Source: Rosa chinensis (taxonomy: Eukaryota > Streptophyta > Magnoliopsida > Rosales > Rosaceae). From it: DNA of 64,000 bases. The position numbers and the translations under genes are program-made. The notes beneath the pieces are model-generated. The model was not told the DNA's origin. It saw only the letters and a list, made by a program, of their open reading frames with translations, and made no database searches. Positions 1-11,525 of the stretch are shown piece after piece (position 1 is the first letter of the stretch; every line of letters starts with the position of its first letter). The DNA lies in the NCBI RefSeq assembly GCF_002994745.2, contig NC_037090.1, positions 16,666,001 through 16,730,000 of the forward strand, given 5' to 3'.

Positions 1-2282
1 TTTCAACATCTTCAAGCCAGGTCGTTTCCTCGGGAGTAGGCACATAAGCCAAGCTAGTAATGCTATCACTTTTCAGCCAATTTTGGAGGCAAATGAGTGC
101 TTCAACTGATTTGGGAGTCAAAGAACTCCGATGTGGGTCAATAACTCTCTTCCCTGTGCTGAAACTAGACTCATTAGCCACTGTACTAACTTGAACTACT
201 AGAACATCTTTAGCTACAGCTGCCAGGTTAGGGTATTTTGATCAATTCAACCTCCACCAAGCCAAAAAATTTGAATTCAAGTTTCTCACCTTTTGGTGGC
301 TTTTCTATAGGATCCAAAAGATATCGGTCAACATCATTTCCCAACACAACAGCATCACCATCTTCAAGCACTTTAGCCCAGTCTGCTAACATGTCTGCTA
401 CCTTTCCAGAAACCTTTTTGTGACTGTAACGACTACTGCTGACCCCAGAAACAACAGATGATGCACTTTTGCTTTTTTGTGAGGTTGAACAGCCATTGGA
501 GGTAGCATACAAGTCTATTAGAGCGATGACAAGTTCTTTAACTTCATTAGATATCCTCTTCACTCCTCGGCTTCAAAACACAACATCATTGTGCATATTC
601 TTTCGACATTAAGCAGTTTGTACCTTGGATCCAGCACTAATGCAACCAAAAAGAGTTGGTTAATGTCATCGATGGATGCAAAGTATTTTGTATACTTTGG
701 CCTTCATCTTTTGTGACATTGCAATCAAAACCCTTTCAGCCTCACTTCCATCGGGCCTATAAGGTTGGCAAAACAGTTCTTCGATTTGACAATGGATGCC
801 AACTATGTCTTGGAATGCCTTTGGTGAAGTTGGGTGGTTTGTAGCACTCAATCTCAAGGTTGTTTCATAGAAAACCCTACAAAACTTCACAAATACTGCT
901 GCCTTGTTCCAATTAGATTCTGTTGGAGGCCCTACCCTCTTCGTAGACGCTTTGGACTTTGTTTGCACCTCTACATAATCACCCTCTTCACCTAGCTCAT
1001 CATCATCAACCTCATCTTCATCAAAGTAACTCTTATACTTAGAGTCATCATCGTCGGCCAGCAAAACAAATGCTTCTTTGAGCTCCAATGCAATGTCCAA
1101 CATAATATAGGTGGAATTCCACCTTGTTGGCACATCCAAGACACATATTTTTTTGCAACCGACATCTTCACTTTCAACACAGGCCTTGAAACTATCTAAT
1201 CTAGCAGATGAACTCCTTACATATCAAACTGCATTCCTAATTGAAGCCACAGACTTATCAAGCAAATGAAGACCAGACCTCACAATTATGTAAACTATGT
1301 GAGCTAAACATTTGACATGTAAAAACTTCCCCCCAAAAATCTGTCCTTTCTCCGAATTGTTCAATTTTTTCCTAACGTAGTCCATGGCCACCTTGTTTGC
1401 CGAAGCATTATCGACAAAAATAGTGAGAACCCTTTCTATGTTCCAGTTTCTCAAACAAGACTCAAGTATTTTTCCTATTGTAATTCCTTGGTGATTTGGA
1501 ATTACACAAAAATTAAGGATCCTTTTATGCATTTTCCACCCATTATCTATGAAATAGGCAGTTAAGACCATGTAATTTATGTTCTGCACCGACGTCCAAG
1601 TATCGGTGGTCAAACATACACAATGGCCTGCTAATTCCCTCTTCAACTCTTCCTTGTTAGAAGCATACATCCTCAAGAAATTCTTCACTATCACTTTCCT
1701 ACATGGATTTTTCCACTTCAGAACAGCTACACTACAAAAGTATTTGAATTCTGGTCTTTCTACAGCACTAAAAGGGAGCTCATCCATCACTACCATTAGA
1801 GTTGCAGCTTCAGTGCATGCTTCCTTACTCCAATGCCTAACTATTGCAGTAGGATCATCCACACCATCACTTCCCAAAACACTCTGCCTTTTTGCTAAAT
1901 CAGCCCTCCCCGGATACCCCATACATACCTGCTCTATGTGTTTCATCAATGAGCTAGTACCATTACTAGTTGAATTAGCTGCAAGATGAGTAGGACAATA
2001 CTTACATTGTGCTCAAGTGGTGTGACCAACAACCTCCTCCTTTCCATTGATAACCTCGATCAGAGGGTGGTCTTCCTTTGTGAAATGATTCCACACCCAG
2101 CTTCGTTCCCTTGAAGTTACACATTTCTTCTCAGCCCTTTTTCTCTTTGCATCTTTCTTCTGACTCTTGGTGTTGGAACGTTGTGAGGCTATAGCTTGAA
2201 TTTCTTCAGCAGGAGCTGCAGGACTGCTTTGGACAATCTCATTTCTAGCAGCAGAGCTTGATTGACTTGAATTCGAACTCAT
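1..2282 (-). pseudogene. hAT transposase (BED zinc finger, RICESLEEPER/DAYSLEEPER-like), broken
   Basis: The minus strand encodes hAT transposase domains in the usual order: a Ser-rich N-terminus from a Met at 2282, a BED zinc finger (WNHFTK followed by CKYC...H...C), the central catalytic region with DTWTS and NFLRMYASN-like blocks, a DVPTRWNSTY block at about 1139-1110, a VLDPRYK block near 620, and a C-terminal dimerisation domain (VANESSFSTG near 180, then PHRSSLTPKSVEALICLQNW) running off the window. It is dead: in-frame TGA codons at 2013-2015 (inside the BED finger), 1224-1226 and 242-244, plus frameshifts near 690, 565 and 270. Family knowledge: plant hAT proteins bind terminal repeats through BED and dimerise through the hATC domain. 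No host-domesticated copy is implied, because the reading frame is not preserved. Confidence 0.9.
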
Positions 2283-2797
2283 CGATTCAATGAATCATGT
2301 TAAGTATTCAACTGTTGATGATTGGGAACTGAAATAGGGATGAACAAGAATTGAATCGAAGAATAGGATAGGTCCGATAGGAATTGGGTATTTTTTTTAT
2401 CTGAATCAAAAACAAGGAAATGAGGAATTGGGAATTGTTTTTGTCTAGAATCGTGGATCTGTGAATCTGTGAAGTGTGAACTGAATCTGTGAATGATTGA
2501 ATGTTTGAATGATTGAATCAACGTGTGGGAGAAGAGGAGAAAAGGGAAGCGGCTAAAATTTGAAAGCAGAAAACTCAGAAAATGGTCGAAGCCACAGACT
2601 TTAGGTCAGGGTCCTAATATACTCATCGACATGTACCGGTTCTTAACAGTTAAAAAAAGCAAGAATCAGAACTGAACCGAAAGAGAATAAACTATTCGGT
2701 TTTTAACAAAATATGGTATTTTGTATCAAGGAATTGGACCGTACCAGCGTTTTCAGTTTGACTAGGCTCGGTTCTCGGGTCTAAAGTCCCAGGCCTA
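1..2797 (-). mobile_element. hAT DNA transposon, 5' part (other end outside window)
   Basis: A hAT-superfamily element read on the minus strand. The transposase remnant fills 1-2282, and about 500 bp of 5' subterminal DNA follows, with CGGTTC/GAACCG-type motifs at about 2630-2780. The putative terminus lies at 2797, reading TAGGCCTGGGACTTTAG on the minus strand. It resembles the TAGGG(C/G)TGGGA ends of the small hAT at 36250-36966. The other terminus is beyond base 1, so the 8-bp target duplication cannot be checked. The terminus position is inference; the hAT identity rests on the encoded protein. Confidence 0.8.
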
Positions 2798-2866
2798 CTG
2801 GAAACTTTCCCAGAAAAATTGACATCATCATCATCAGGAGGCCTACTTTACTGCTACCCTAGCTCC
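2798..2866. other. short non-coding spacer
   Basis: Between the hAT terminus and the KH-fragment; contains a (CAT)n/ATC run near 2821-2836. No gene seen. Confidence 0.4.
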
Positions 2867-2914
2867 TCCTATCCCCATGAAGAGGTGGTCTCCTATCCCC
2901 ATGAAGAGGTGGTC
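2867..2914. repeat. 24-bp direct tandem repeat, 2 copies
   Basis: Two identical 24-bp units at 2867-2890 and 2891-2914, beginning TCCTATCCCCATGAAGAG. They lie where the KH-domain fragment should continue, so the duplication is one of the lesions of that pseudogene. Confidence 0.9.
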
Positions 2915-3290
2915 TTGGGGAGCTAAATGGGCTGCCTAGATTCGAAATTCTGACTGTCCTCAAACCCATTGGTCTCGTCACTGGCGCTGTAGATAGTCAC
3001 GACTCTCTCATCGGCACCCGGCACTGTTTCGCCGATTCTAATCTTGGACTTGGTGTCGACCCTAAGTTGCTTCACAATCTCTCCTCCTCTTCTGATTATG
3101 CTCATGATTTTCTTCACCGGGCAGAAGTACTAGTAAACTATGTCCTCGACGTCGATGATGAACTACTGTCTTTCCTGCCGGGGTTTCTTCTCTTGTCGTC
3201 GGCGCCTCCTCCGCCGTTGTCGGAGTAATCGGACTGAGAATGGGAGCGATTTCCGTAACTATTCCTCTAACTTGCCATGGATTATCTAAT
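2867..3290 (-). pseudogene. KH-domain RNA-binding protein fragment (HEN4/RCF3-like)
   Basis: The minus strand encodes a first KH domain: the frame from 3117 to 2923 has GGEIVKQLRVDTKSKIRIGE followed by a VPGADERVVTIYSASDETN block, typical of plant poly(C)-binding-like KH proteins (HEN4, FLK, RCF3). The GXXG loop, usually IIGRGG, here reads IIRRGG. Just upstream another frame gives FIIDVEDIVY, an in-frame TAG, then YFCPVKKI, which is the expected N-terminal strand; further upstream a third frame gives a Ser/Gly-rich leader (SQSDYSDNGGGG). So there is at least one stop and one frameshift, and the protein ends before the second KH domain. Only the 5' part of a gene is present. I infer a gene fragment, possibly carried by a transposon whose ends I could not place. 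Confidence 0.8.
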
Positions 3291-3649
3291 TCCCCCCAAT
3301 CAACGACGAAGTCAGTTCAAAAACCCTAAGTTTGGAAATTTGGGGAAATTTGAAATTAAGAATTATCTGGAAGTAGAAGAAGATTTGGGTTGGATACCTT
3401 TTTTAATGGACAGAGCTGCGATTGTACGTGGATTGGGAATTGGAGATTACGGTCTCTCTCTGCGATTTAAATTTAGATTTGTAGGGTTTTGACCTCTTAC
3501 GCCCATAGTTGATTTTGGTTTCCGATTTAAGAATAAAATTTTGGGGCTTATTCAGTTTAATTTTGAGAGAGAGAGAGAGTTGTAATTTTGGGGGTTCTTC
3601 AGTTTTTGTTGTCAGGTCTAAGTTGAAGATGAAAAGCATATCTCTCTCT

Positions 3650-3660
3650 TTTTTTTTTTT

Positions 3661-3693
<33 letters not shown>

Positions 3694-3694
3694 A
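3650..3694. repeat. poly(T) followed by (TA)n microsatellite
   Basis: T-run at about 3650-3661 followed by about 13 TA dinucleotides. Simple repeat. Confidence 0.9.
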
Positions 3695-5230
3695 CAAAAT
3701 TGGTGTAAAAGTATGACTTTGCCCTTAAAATCTAGTCACATGTACGACACGTGATCATTTTTAACGGAGCTGTCACAAATTTTGGACGGAAGTATCACGT
3801 TAATGTCAAAATATGTGTTTGGGTATCACGTTGATATTTTTGAGAATTCAGGTATTAAATTAGCTGTAGCAACATAATTTAAGGAGGATAGCTGAATTTT
3901 TCTCTAAATTAATCCAATGACTTGAGAATACTAACAAACTCCTGGCTCTAGATCGATCAGAAGTCCGGAGCACTATGGAAGGCTCCAGAATAAATAGTGG
4001 TTAAAAACGAAAAGGCGTGCTGTTGAGTGAAAGATTTCAGCTTTAGGACTCGAAAACGAAAGCAGCTGCAGTATATGCCAAAAAAGGCGAGGTGACGACA
4101 AGGTTCATTGGGGCCGGTACTCCATATAATGATGCAAGTTTACTCCATATCGGTCCAGAACTTTCACGTGCTTATCTGCTTCAAGAAACTTCATGATTTG
4201 GTGATCAATTTATTAGGAATCTCTATGTGAAAGGTAAAAGTAGGGTAATGTCATATGCACTACTCGATCAGTCGTGAATTTCCATCACATTCATTTTCAT
4301 GTGAACTGGTCGATCACGTACGCAAACAATTGCAAACTCTTTTCCTTCCCAGACCGCATGTTTGCATATGCGTGATTGAACATGCAACTCATGTTAGAGT
4401 TTCTTAAATTGACCTCCATGAATTTCGTAGTCATGGGTCGACATTTTATCCATGCTCTTAGTTAGTTTGAAAGCTTTATGTGCTATATCTATTTTAGAGG
4501 TTCGACCTACACGAATGCACCAAAATATAAATGGCATGGTCCTGGTATGTTAGTTAATGAACAATTTGCCCCTGAGCACGATCTTAATTCAGTTCTTCGA
4601 CCTAGATTGCAATAAGACTATAAGATTACTAGATCACCAAATCACGTGGTTATAAGATTATTTTTTTCACTAATTCTTAAGAAAATCAAATTAATAATAT
4701 TTTCTATCATATTCTAGAGTGAATATCCTGGCTCCTATTTTCCACAAGCTCCTATTTTCCACAAGATCAATTAAGCACTAGAGATATCCGGAACATGCCA
4801 ACCACAGAATTTAAAAATTAATGTACAAATATAGAAACAAATCAAGAACTATTCTTGTCGGTAACAATGGTTCAATTAGTCTCTTGTGCTAGCATAATTT
4901 AAAAGATAGGTTTTTTACCTACACAAAAAACAAGTGAATTCTATAGTACAGCTGACTATTCAAATCAAGACCCCCAGCTAGTTCTAGCTTTTTCCATAAC
5001 TAGGGTACAATTAATCAACAGTACACTACACTAATTATTGAAAAGTAAAAGTTGAAGATCCAAGAGCATTTCAATTTAAAGTAACAAAAAAAAACTTGAA
5101 AGAAAGTTGAATTAATCATACAACCGAAGCATACATAATAATAAAATCAGTTCCAACCCCAATCGCTCCAGGAACAACACAAAATGCTTTCCCATAGCAA
5201 AACAACGAGGAGTCGAGGATGACAATGATG
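3695..5230. other. AT-rich intergenic DNA downstream of TIP1
   Basis: About 1.5 kb with no supported gene. Bases 3700-3900 (repeated CACGTTAA/TATCACGTT motifs) look like the degenerate end of a transposon but no partner end was found. Confidence 0.5.
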
Positions 5231-5311
5231 ATCATAACTTAATTTCTTGGGATGAAAAATCGAAGCACAAGATATCCATACATGAAAAATCTCTCTCTCT
5301 TTTTTTTTTTT

Positions 5312-6163
5312 CTAGGCGTATTCACCGCCGGCCAGTGGCTCGTGGCCGCTGTGGCTGATGAAGAAGAACTCATAAACAAGCCCGGCGATACCGCCGCCGA
5401 TCAAAGGTCCGGCCCAGTAGACCCAGTGGTTCTCCCAGTTCCAGCTCACCAAAGCCGGTCCGAAAGACACGGCCGGGTTCATGGAGGCTCCGTCGAATGC
5501 CCCACCCGCCAAAATATTGGCGCCAACGATGAAACCAATCGCGATGGGCGCGATTGTTCCCACGTTCCCCCTCTTGGGGTCAACGGCGGTGGCGTAGACG
5601 GTGTACACCAGCCCGAACGTCATCACTATCTCGAATACGAACGCGTTCCACACACCAACTCCGGAGGACAGAGCAAAAGCAGAGGTGGTCTGCGGAGCAC
5701 GGAATCAAAACCAGTTAGGTCATATAATTAATAACCGTATTAACTAACTTGAAGAGAAGTTTAGTAATAACAAACTGACCTGGCCGTTGGTGGCGAACTT
5801 GAGAAGCAAGCAAGCGACGGTGGATCCGAGGAGCTGAGCGACCCAGTAGAGGATGCCACGTAGGAGAGAGATGTTACCTCCGACGAAGGCGCCGAAGGTG
5901 ACGGCGGGGTTGACGTGTCCGCCGGAGATGTTGGCGGCGACTGCGACGGCGACAAAAAGACCAAAGGCGTGAGCTAGGGCAGCGGCGACGAGTCCAGCGG
6001 GAGTGGTGGAGCCGTTGTCGGTGAGTTTGTTGAAGGCCATGCCGGAGCCTTCGCCGGCGAAGACGAAGATGAGAGTGGAGATGAACTCGGCAAGCCCGGC
6101 CTTGAGGGCGTCAGGGTGGTAAGTATCCTCGGGTCGGCCCACGGCAATATTCCTGATCGGCAT
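5312..6163 (-). CDS. TIP1: Tonoplast intrinsic protein, TIP1-type aquaporin
   Basis: Two exons on the minus strand, 6163-5780 and 5689-5312 (stop TAG), separated by a 90-bp intron with GTCAGT donor and CCGCAG acceptor. They join in phase 0 to give 253 aa, the normal TIP length. The start [13 protein letters not shown] is the conserved TIP1 N-terminus. Both pore motifs are intact: [12 protein letters not shown] (NPA at about residues 85-87) and [12 protein letters not shown] (NPA about 199-201). The His in LAHAFG, the Ile of IAPIAIGF and the Val after the second NPA fit the TIP1 selectivity filter (H-I-A-V). Six membrane helices are expected, with the protein in the vacuolar membrane passing water and often urea or hydrogen peroxide. 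The tail ends [13 protein letters not shown]1;1 versus TIP1;3-type cannot be settled by eye. This is the only clearly intact protein gene in the window. Confidence 0.96.
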
Positions 6164-6300
6164 GGCGGGTTAAAGATCGGACGGCGGAGGTTTGAAGCTG
6201 AGAATGGAGTGTAGTACAGTGTCTACTTCACTACTGGTTCTGAGGGAGGGCTTCGTGTGGTGAGTCTTGCTCTCACGGTCGATACTTATATATTGAACTT
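6164..6300 (-). promoter_or_regulatory. TIP1 5' UTR and TATA box
   Basis: A TATATAA box lies on the minus strand at 6286-6292, about 125 bp upstream of the ATG at 6163, leaving room for a 5' UTR of roughly 90 nt with a start site near 6255. The position relative to the intact gene makes a functional core promoter likely. Confidence 0.65.
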
Positions 6301-7055
6301 GACAGGGGATGGGGAACCGGCTACAGGCGGTTTCCGGTGGCAGAAGGGATTGGAATGGAGAAGCTGATTGGTGGACAGGCTGTGAAAATAGCGAAATAAT
6401 TCGAAATTCGGAAATTTTTTGAAAATTTTAGTTTCTTCGACCATCTGATCTCTCTTTGTTCATACAGCGAAGCACTGCGCCGCGGATGTGTCCTTGATGG
6501 GACACGTGGCACCGATGATAGGGACACCTAGCGTGCCAGTGGATTGCTGGATTTTGTCTTCCTCTGTTTCGTCTCCGGAATGATGGAATTCTGTGGTTTT
6601 TAGGGCATTTTAATTTTATGAAGAAGGGATACAACTCTTGATCTTCCTGGTGGATCTTCTTCTTCTTTGGAAGGGATACAACTCTTGATCTTTGCTCAAT
6701 TTTCGATCAATTCGTTTCAGTTTGTCTAATCCTAGGAGCTTCGGAGAAAGAGTTTAAAAAAAAAAAATTAATTGTTGTATTTTCTCTTTTTAAATGCCAA
6801 ACTCTCCTGTCGGCATGTAGTAGAATTGTTATATATACACACACACTATGTATATTAGTTAATAGATACAAATAAAGGTCTACTGAATGAGATTTATTAA
6901 CTTATTATGTGTATTTATACTACTTAAAGGTGCAAATTGTATGATTGTAATGGAGATGGGGTCAGTTTCCCTACAATTTAAAGCCACTTTTTTAAGGAGG
7001 CATAAAGGCAAACGGTGGCAAACAGAAAGACAATGATTTTTTGTTTTCCTTTACA
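6301..7055. other. intergenic DNA upstream of TIP1
   Basis: No coding support. Bases 6630-6690 contain two copies of GAAGGGATACAACTCTTGAT about 50 bp apart, and a short run of AC/TA dinucleotides sits near 6830-6850. Probably the distal TIP1 promoter plus AT-rich spacer. Confidence 0.5.
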
Positions 7056-7071
7056 TGATTTCTTTCTCTTT

Positions 7072-8064
7072 TTTTATTTTATTTTTGAAATAGAAGGTTC
7101 ATTGCATTAGATGAGCAGCTAAAAAGTCAGAGTCTACATATCCTTAAAAACAAAAAAACGGCTGGATAACAACCAAGCTCCTATGTAAGTACTGCAAACT
7201 CATTACAATTCAAATGGAGCTCACTTTTTAAGCAGACTCATATACAAAGAACAACTCCGTGTCTTCTGAGGCAAAATCATCTTCTAGTCAACCATCCGCC
7301 AATCACGCAATTGTAGTACGAAATAGAAAGCTACTTCCCAACAAACAAATAGGAGTAAATTCTTTATCCATAAGCCGCTCTCTCCAGTCCAACTTGAAAT
7401 AATTACCAATTTTGTATAACCATGATCTGAATTACGACTGACACTTTAAAGACCATAAAGCCCAATAGCACCCAAGGAGGTCAAACTCTCGGGCCAGGCC
7501 AACATAAAGTACTAAGTAATTGTTGAATGTGTCAAGACACCCTCCATCATGGCCCAATTCTGAATAGAATCCAAACCAACCAAACGGGCCCAGACCCTAA
7601 GGCCAAAACCAAGGCAACGAAGCTGACAGGAGCACCCTTACGCCTCCGTTGCCAAACTGCAGTTGATGATACCGCCACCATCTATGGCGGCCTTCATTTC
7701 CACGACATGATCCACCAAAACTGAGACTGGAAACCAAGAGTCTGATCCAATCACTAGCTCTACCAACTGATGATCAACTCCGATCCAAACCCAGCGATTG
7801 AATCTTCACACCAACCCAAACAGAGATGGAACGCTGACACGTGATCCCAGCGCTGATCTGCTACACTAAAGTCTCGATCTAACCTTGACCTCGATCTGTT
7901 ACACTCGTCGGACTTTCACCAAATCCGGCCAGCTAATACCGCAACCCTTGAAGAAACGGTGAGGGGAAGGTACTCGACGGCAAGCGTCGCTATGCAGGTC
8001 GGAATCCGGAAGGATGGCGCCGCTGCTGTGAACTTGAAACCCTAGGACAGGCAGAAGAAGGGTT
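7072..8064 (-). mobile_element. LINE-mobilised non-autonomous retroposon, copy 1
   Basis: Flanked by 16-bp near-identical direct repeats TGATTTCTTTCTCTTT (7056-7071) and TGATTTCTATCTCTTT (8065-8080; one mismatch). The minus-strand 3' end is A-rich (T-rich on plus at 7072-7085) and the GC-rich 5' end reads CTAGGGTTTC near 8040. No long reading frame. The same layout (5' CTAGGGTTT, no protein, oligo-A tail, 14-16 bp target duplication) occurs in the elements at 24102-32674 and 43571-44499. Target-primed insertion by an L1 machinery is inferred. Confidence 0.65.
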
Positions 8065-8236
8065 TGATTTCTATCTCTTTCTATGAAATGAGGAATTGGG
8101 AAATGTCGGGATTAAAGGTTGAAATCTTTCTCTTTTTATTGTTTTGTAATGTTTGAAACAATTTCAACTTATTTATGTTTTTTCCTATTCAAGTGCCAAA
8201 GTCATGTGTTGGAAATTATGGAAAAAGTGAAGGATG

Positions 8237-8424
8237 ATAACTCTATCCACATAGTATCATATTTGTTGTATGTTATTTTTATTTGTGAAAAAATTGTCCA
8301 ATTTCATTGTAAAGAGTCAGTACAAAAGATATAACTCTATCCACATATTATCATATTTGTTGTATGTTATTTTTATTTGTGAAAAAATTGTCCAATTTCA
8401 TTGTAAAGAGTCAGTACAAAAGAT
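8237..8424. repeat. 94-bp direct tandem repeat, 2 copies
   Basis: Units 8237-8330 and 8331-8424 differ by about one base (CATAGTATC versus CATATTATC). The near identity points to a recent duplication. Confidence 0.9.
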
Positions 8425-8494
8425 ATTACTAATAAAAGTAGTGAGTTTATTAGAGTAAACATTATCGGAAAAAAAAAAGAAAAAAAAAAGAAGA

Positions 8495-10000
8495 TTAATT
8501 TCAGTTTACCCTCTTGAGGTTTAGGGGTGTTATCATTTCAGCCCCTCTATTTTAAATTTTAAATTTTTATCCCTTAAGCTTTCCAATTTTAGTATTCCGT
8601 GTCCAATCTCTCATGCCTAGTCAAAATTAGACGTTAACTCCGATAATAGGTCCCACTTTGAGGGCTAAAATGGTCATTTCAAGACAAAAAGAAAAAACCA
8701 AGACCAAATTCGACCCCTCTCTCTCTCCTCGGCCTTTTTAGAGAGAAAGTATGGCGGACTATAAGTGAATGACGGTCGTCGACTCTTCCACGGCTGACAA
8801 CTACTCTCCGTCCAGGAGAAGGAAGATCTTACCCTCCTCTTCTCTCTCTTCCCTCTCTCTAACCCCAAAAGCCCACATACTTTCACAGCTCCACATTCTT
8901 TCGCAAAGGCCAGATGAAAAAGACCAATCCAGGTTTCTGACCCATCAACTGAGCCGATCCTAACCTAGATCTTATACATCCACATCAATAATCACACATA
9001 AAACTCCTCATTATCTTCCCATTCAAGAATTTACAATTACGCACACCGAATAACCGATTTCCATGAACTCCAACCTTCTTTAGCCACCGTAGATTTCAAA
9101 TCTTGATCGAAAACCACATAGCAATCGCAATCGCAAACTCAACCACAACAAAAGCTCCAAGGCATGAGATCCCTCTGGATTAGAGATGAGCTCCTTAGCC
9201 ACAGCTGCTCAACACATAACAGGTTTTTCAGAACAAAAACGATTTGCTACAGATCTAGTGTTGTATGCAATGAAATTAAACAAAACAAAAGCATATTTGT
9301 ACATGAAACTCTATATCGAAACATGAAGAACACTAGCTGAAGGCGTTGAACTGAAAACATGAGCCTTCACTTCGTCTTGCATTGAGCGGATGGCATCCCA
9401 CATGGAGTCGAAGAGGCGGTTGCGACCAAGGAGGTCGACCATGAGGTACCAGCCCTTGGGGGAGTGCTTGTGGGCTAAGTGGCCCATTGGAAGAACTTGA
9501 CGGCGGAGAAGGGGTAGTCGTAGGAGAGGTGGAGGACTTCGATGACGACGGCGGGGGTGGGGATGATTCCCGTGGAGGCAAGGCCGGGGCAGATTTGCTA
9601 CGGCGATTGGCGGAATAGGATCTTGTAGATGATCCAGAGTTGCAGAAGTTGGAGGCGGGGAAGTCGAAGCTGAGGCTCTTGGTGACGGTGGAGGAAGAAG
9701 AAGAAGAAAAGAGAGATAGAGAAGGAGAAGGGGTTGAGACGAGGATAATGGTGATGGCGGAGCAGAGGTCAAAACGACGTCGGATTAGGGTTTTTTTTTT
9801 TTTTAATTTATCTTCAAATGACCATTTTAGCCCTCAAAGTGGGAATCATTATCGGAGTTAACGTCTAATTTTGAGGGAGCATGAGAGATTGGACATGGAA
9901 GACTAAAATTGGAAAGTTTAGGGGGTAAAAATTTAAAATTGAAAGTAGAGGGGGTGAAATGATGACACCCTCAAACCTCAGGGGGATAAACTGAAATTAA
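8495..10000. mobile_element. Mutator-like element with long TIRs (Pack-MULE 1)
   Basis: Terminal inverted repeats of about 190 bp: 8495 onward (TTAATTTCAGTTTACCC...) matches the complement of the stretch ending at 10000. Both arms hold the blocks TTAACTCCGATAAT and CACTTTGAGGGCTAAAATGG. The interior carries a PPR gene fragment. Long TIRs plus captured gene are typical of Pack-MULEs. A 9-bp target duplication is not clear because both flanks are A-rich. Confidence 0.75.
9335..9620 (-). pseudogene. Pentatricopeptide repeat (PPR) protein fragment
   Basis: The minus strand encodes, in two frames, a PPR-type stretch: one frame gives a LSYDYPFSAVKFFQWA block, and after a shift of frame another gives LAHKHSPKGWYLMVDLLGRN followed by RLFDSMWDAIRSMQDE. 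These are the usual opening helices of organellar P-class PPR proteins. The frameshift between the two blocks (near 9490) and the loss of all later repeats make it non-functional. It lies wholly between the TIRs of the Mutator-like element, so it was probably captured from a parent gene elsewhere. Confidence 0.75.
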
Positions 10001-10537
10001 TAAATAAAAAAAGTGTTAAATACTGGTTACTCTCTATACTTATAGGGTTTCGTAGTTTCAGTCCCTGACCTTCGAATTTCACTTAAAAAGTCTCTAAACT
10101 ATCAATTTTCTCCTATTTCGTCCCTGCCATCAAGCTCCGTCCAAATTGCCCGTTAAATTGCTGACGTGGCATTCCTCACGGGATGAAATGTCTAATTTAG
10201 CCTCACTTACTTTATTTATTTATTTATTTTCTTCTCTCTCTCTCTCGTTTTTTTTTTTTAACCTCTTCTTCCTCCTCCTCTGTTTATCTATGTCTTCTTC
10301 TGCCAAAAACAAACCCAGCTCTCTCCATCTTCACTTCCTTCTCCCTCAACCTCCTCCACTTCTCCTCCTCCTTCGAACCCACCTCCACAACATCATCAAC
10401 TTTCACTTTAACTTCCAAAGGCCATTCACATAGGCCAAAACAGATGCAAATATGCAATTCAATCAATCAATCGATTCAATTCTCATTCATAGAGGCCAAA
10501 ACATATGCAATTCAATTATTAAATTAATCAATTGCAA

Positions 10538-11525
10538 GGTTCTAAAAAACGCTAGGCGCTAGTCGGGCGAAAACCCGGGGACTAGGGCCCAGGGGCCTAG
10601 GCGGTTTTTTATTTTATTTATTTATAATTTTTATAACATATAATTATATAAATAAAAATTATAAAATGTATTATAATGTTTGAAAATAATGAAAATACTT
10701 AAAACATAATACTTAAAATCCCATGATTCCTATCATTATCAGATACAATTTCAAAATTGGAAAAACAGGTGCCAGATGCCAAAATGTCAAATGCCCAAAA
10801 CCGGATACAAGTTCAAAAATTCAAAAGAGAATAACAAATATTTATTTGGATTATTTGCTGCAATGTTGCCACGATCCAACACCATGCAACTAATCAACTA
10901 TACAACTAAACACGTATACAATTCAATTGCCAAATTAGTAAAGCAAAGCAGCAAAGCAAATATCCATACACTCATCCAAAGCAACCCAGAATAATTGAAT
11001 ACCCAACAAAGCAGCAACTTACCAAGCGTCCAAGCAAGATTTCGACTGAAGATTGAAGAATCGAACCCAGAATATGGAAGAGAGCAAAGGAGGAGAGGCT
11101 GGAGTGCAAAGGAGGCTGGAGAGCAATCGAACCCAGAAACTCGATCTTACCAATTAGGCAAGTACCATCGTCGAGGAGAGGATGGAGAGCAAAGGAGGCC
11201 ACGCGGCCGCGCTAGAGACTCGGAAAGAGAGAGCGGGGGGAGAAATGGCGGCTGCAGTCACTGCAAGACTAACATAGAGTCGATTTTGGGTTCAATTTTT
11301 AGTTTACTACGATCGGTTTGTTGAGTTTATCAATGAGTTAAAAAAAAAAAAAAAAAAAGTAGGCAGCTCTTAGTCGCCTAGCTCCCAGCACCGAGGAAGA
11401 CCCGCCCAGGACGCCTAGACTTCACCCCGCCCGACTAGGCGGCAGAAAATCGGCCCAGCGCCTAGCTCAAAGGACTAGACAAAAATCCGAACGGTAGTGT
11501 GGCGCCTAGGCCGATTTTTAGAACC
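10538..11525. mobile_element. TIR element nested in Pack-MULE 2
   Basis: Ends GGTTCTAAAAAACGCTAGGC at the left and, on the opposite strand, GGTTCTAAAAATCGGCCTAG at the right. Both subterminal regions are rich in GCCTAGG/CTAGGC words (10550-10602 and 11360-11515). It splits the interior of the Mutator-like element. No transposase is visible and no clean target duplication was found, so the superfamily (hAT or Mutator) is undecided. Confidence 0.7.

Noticed and set aside
5252..5731. 159-codon plus-strand frame
   Set aside because: It is the antisense shadow of the TIP1 second exon.
9311..9772. 153-codon minus-strand frame as an intact gene
   Set aside because: Only its C-terminal half matches PPR proteins; the preceding PPR sequence is in another frame, so the long frame is a product of a frameshift.
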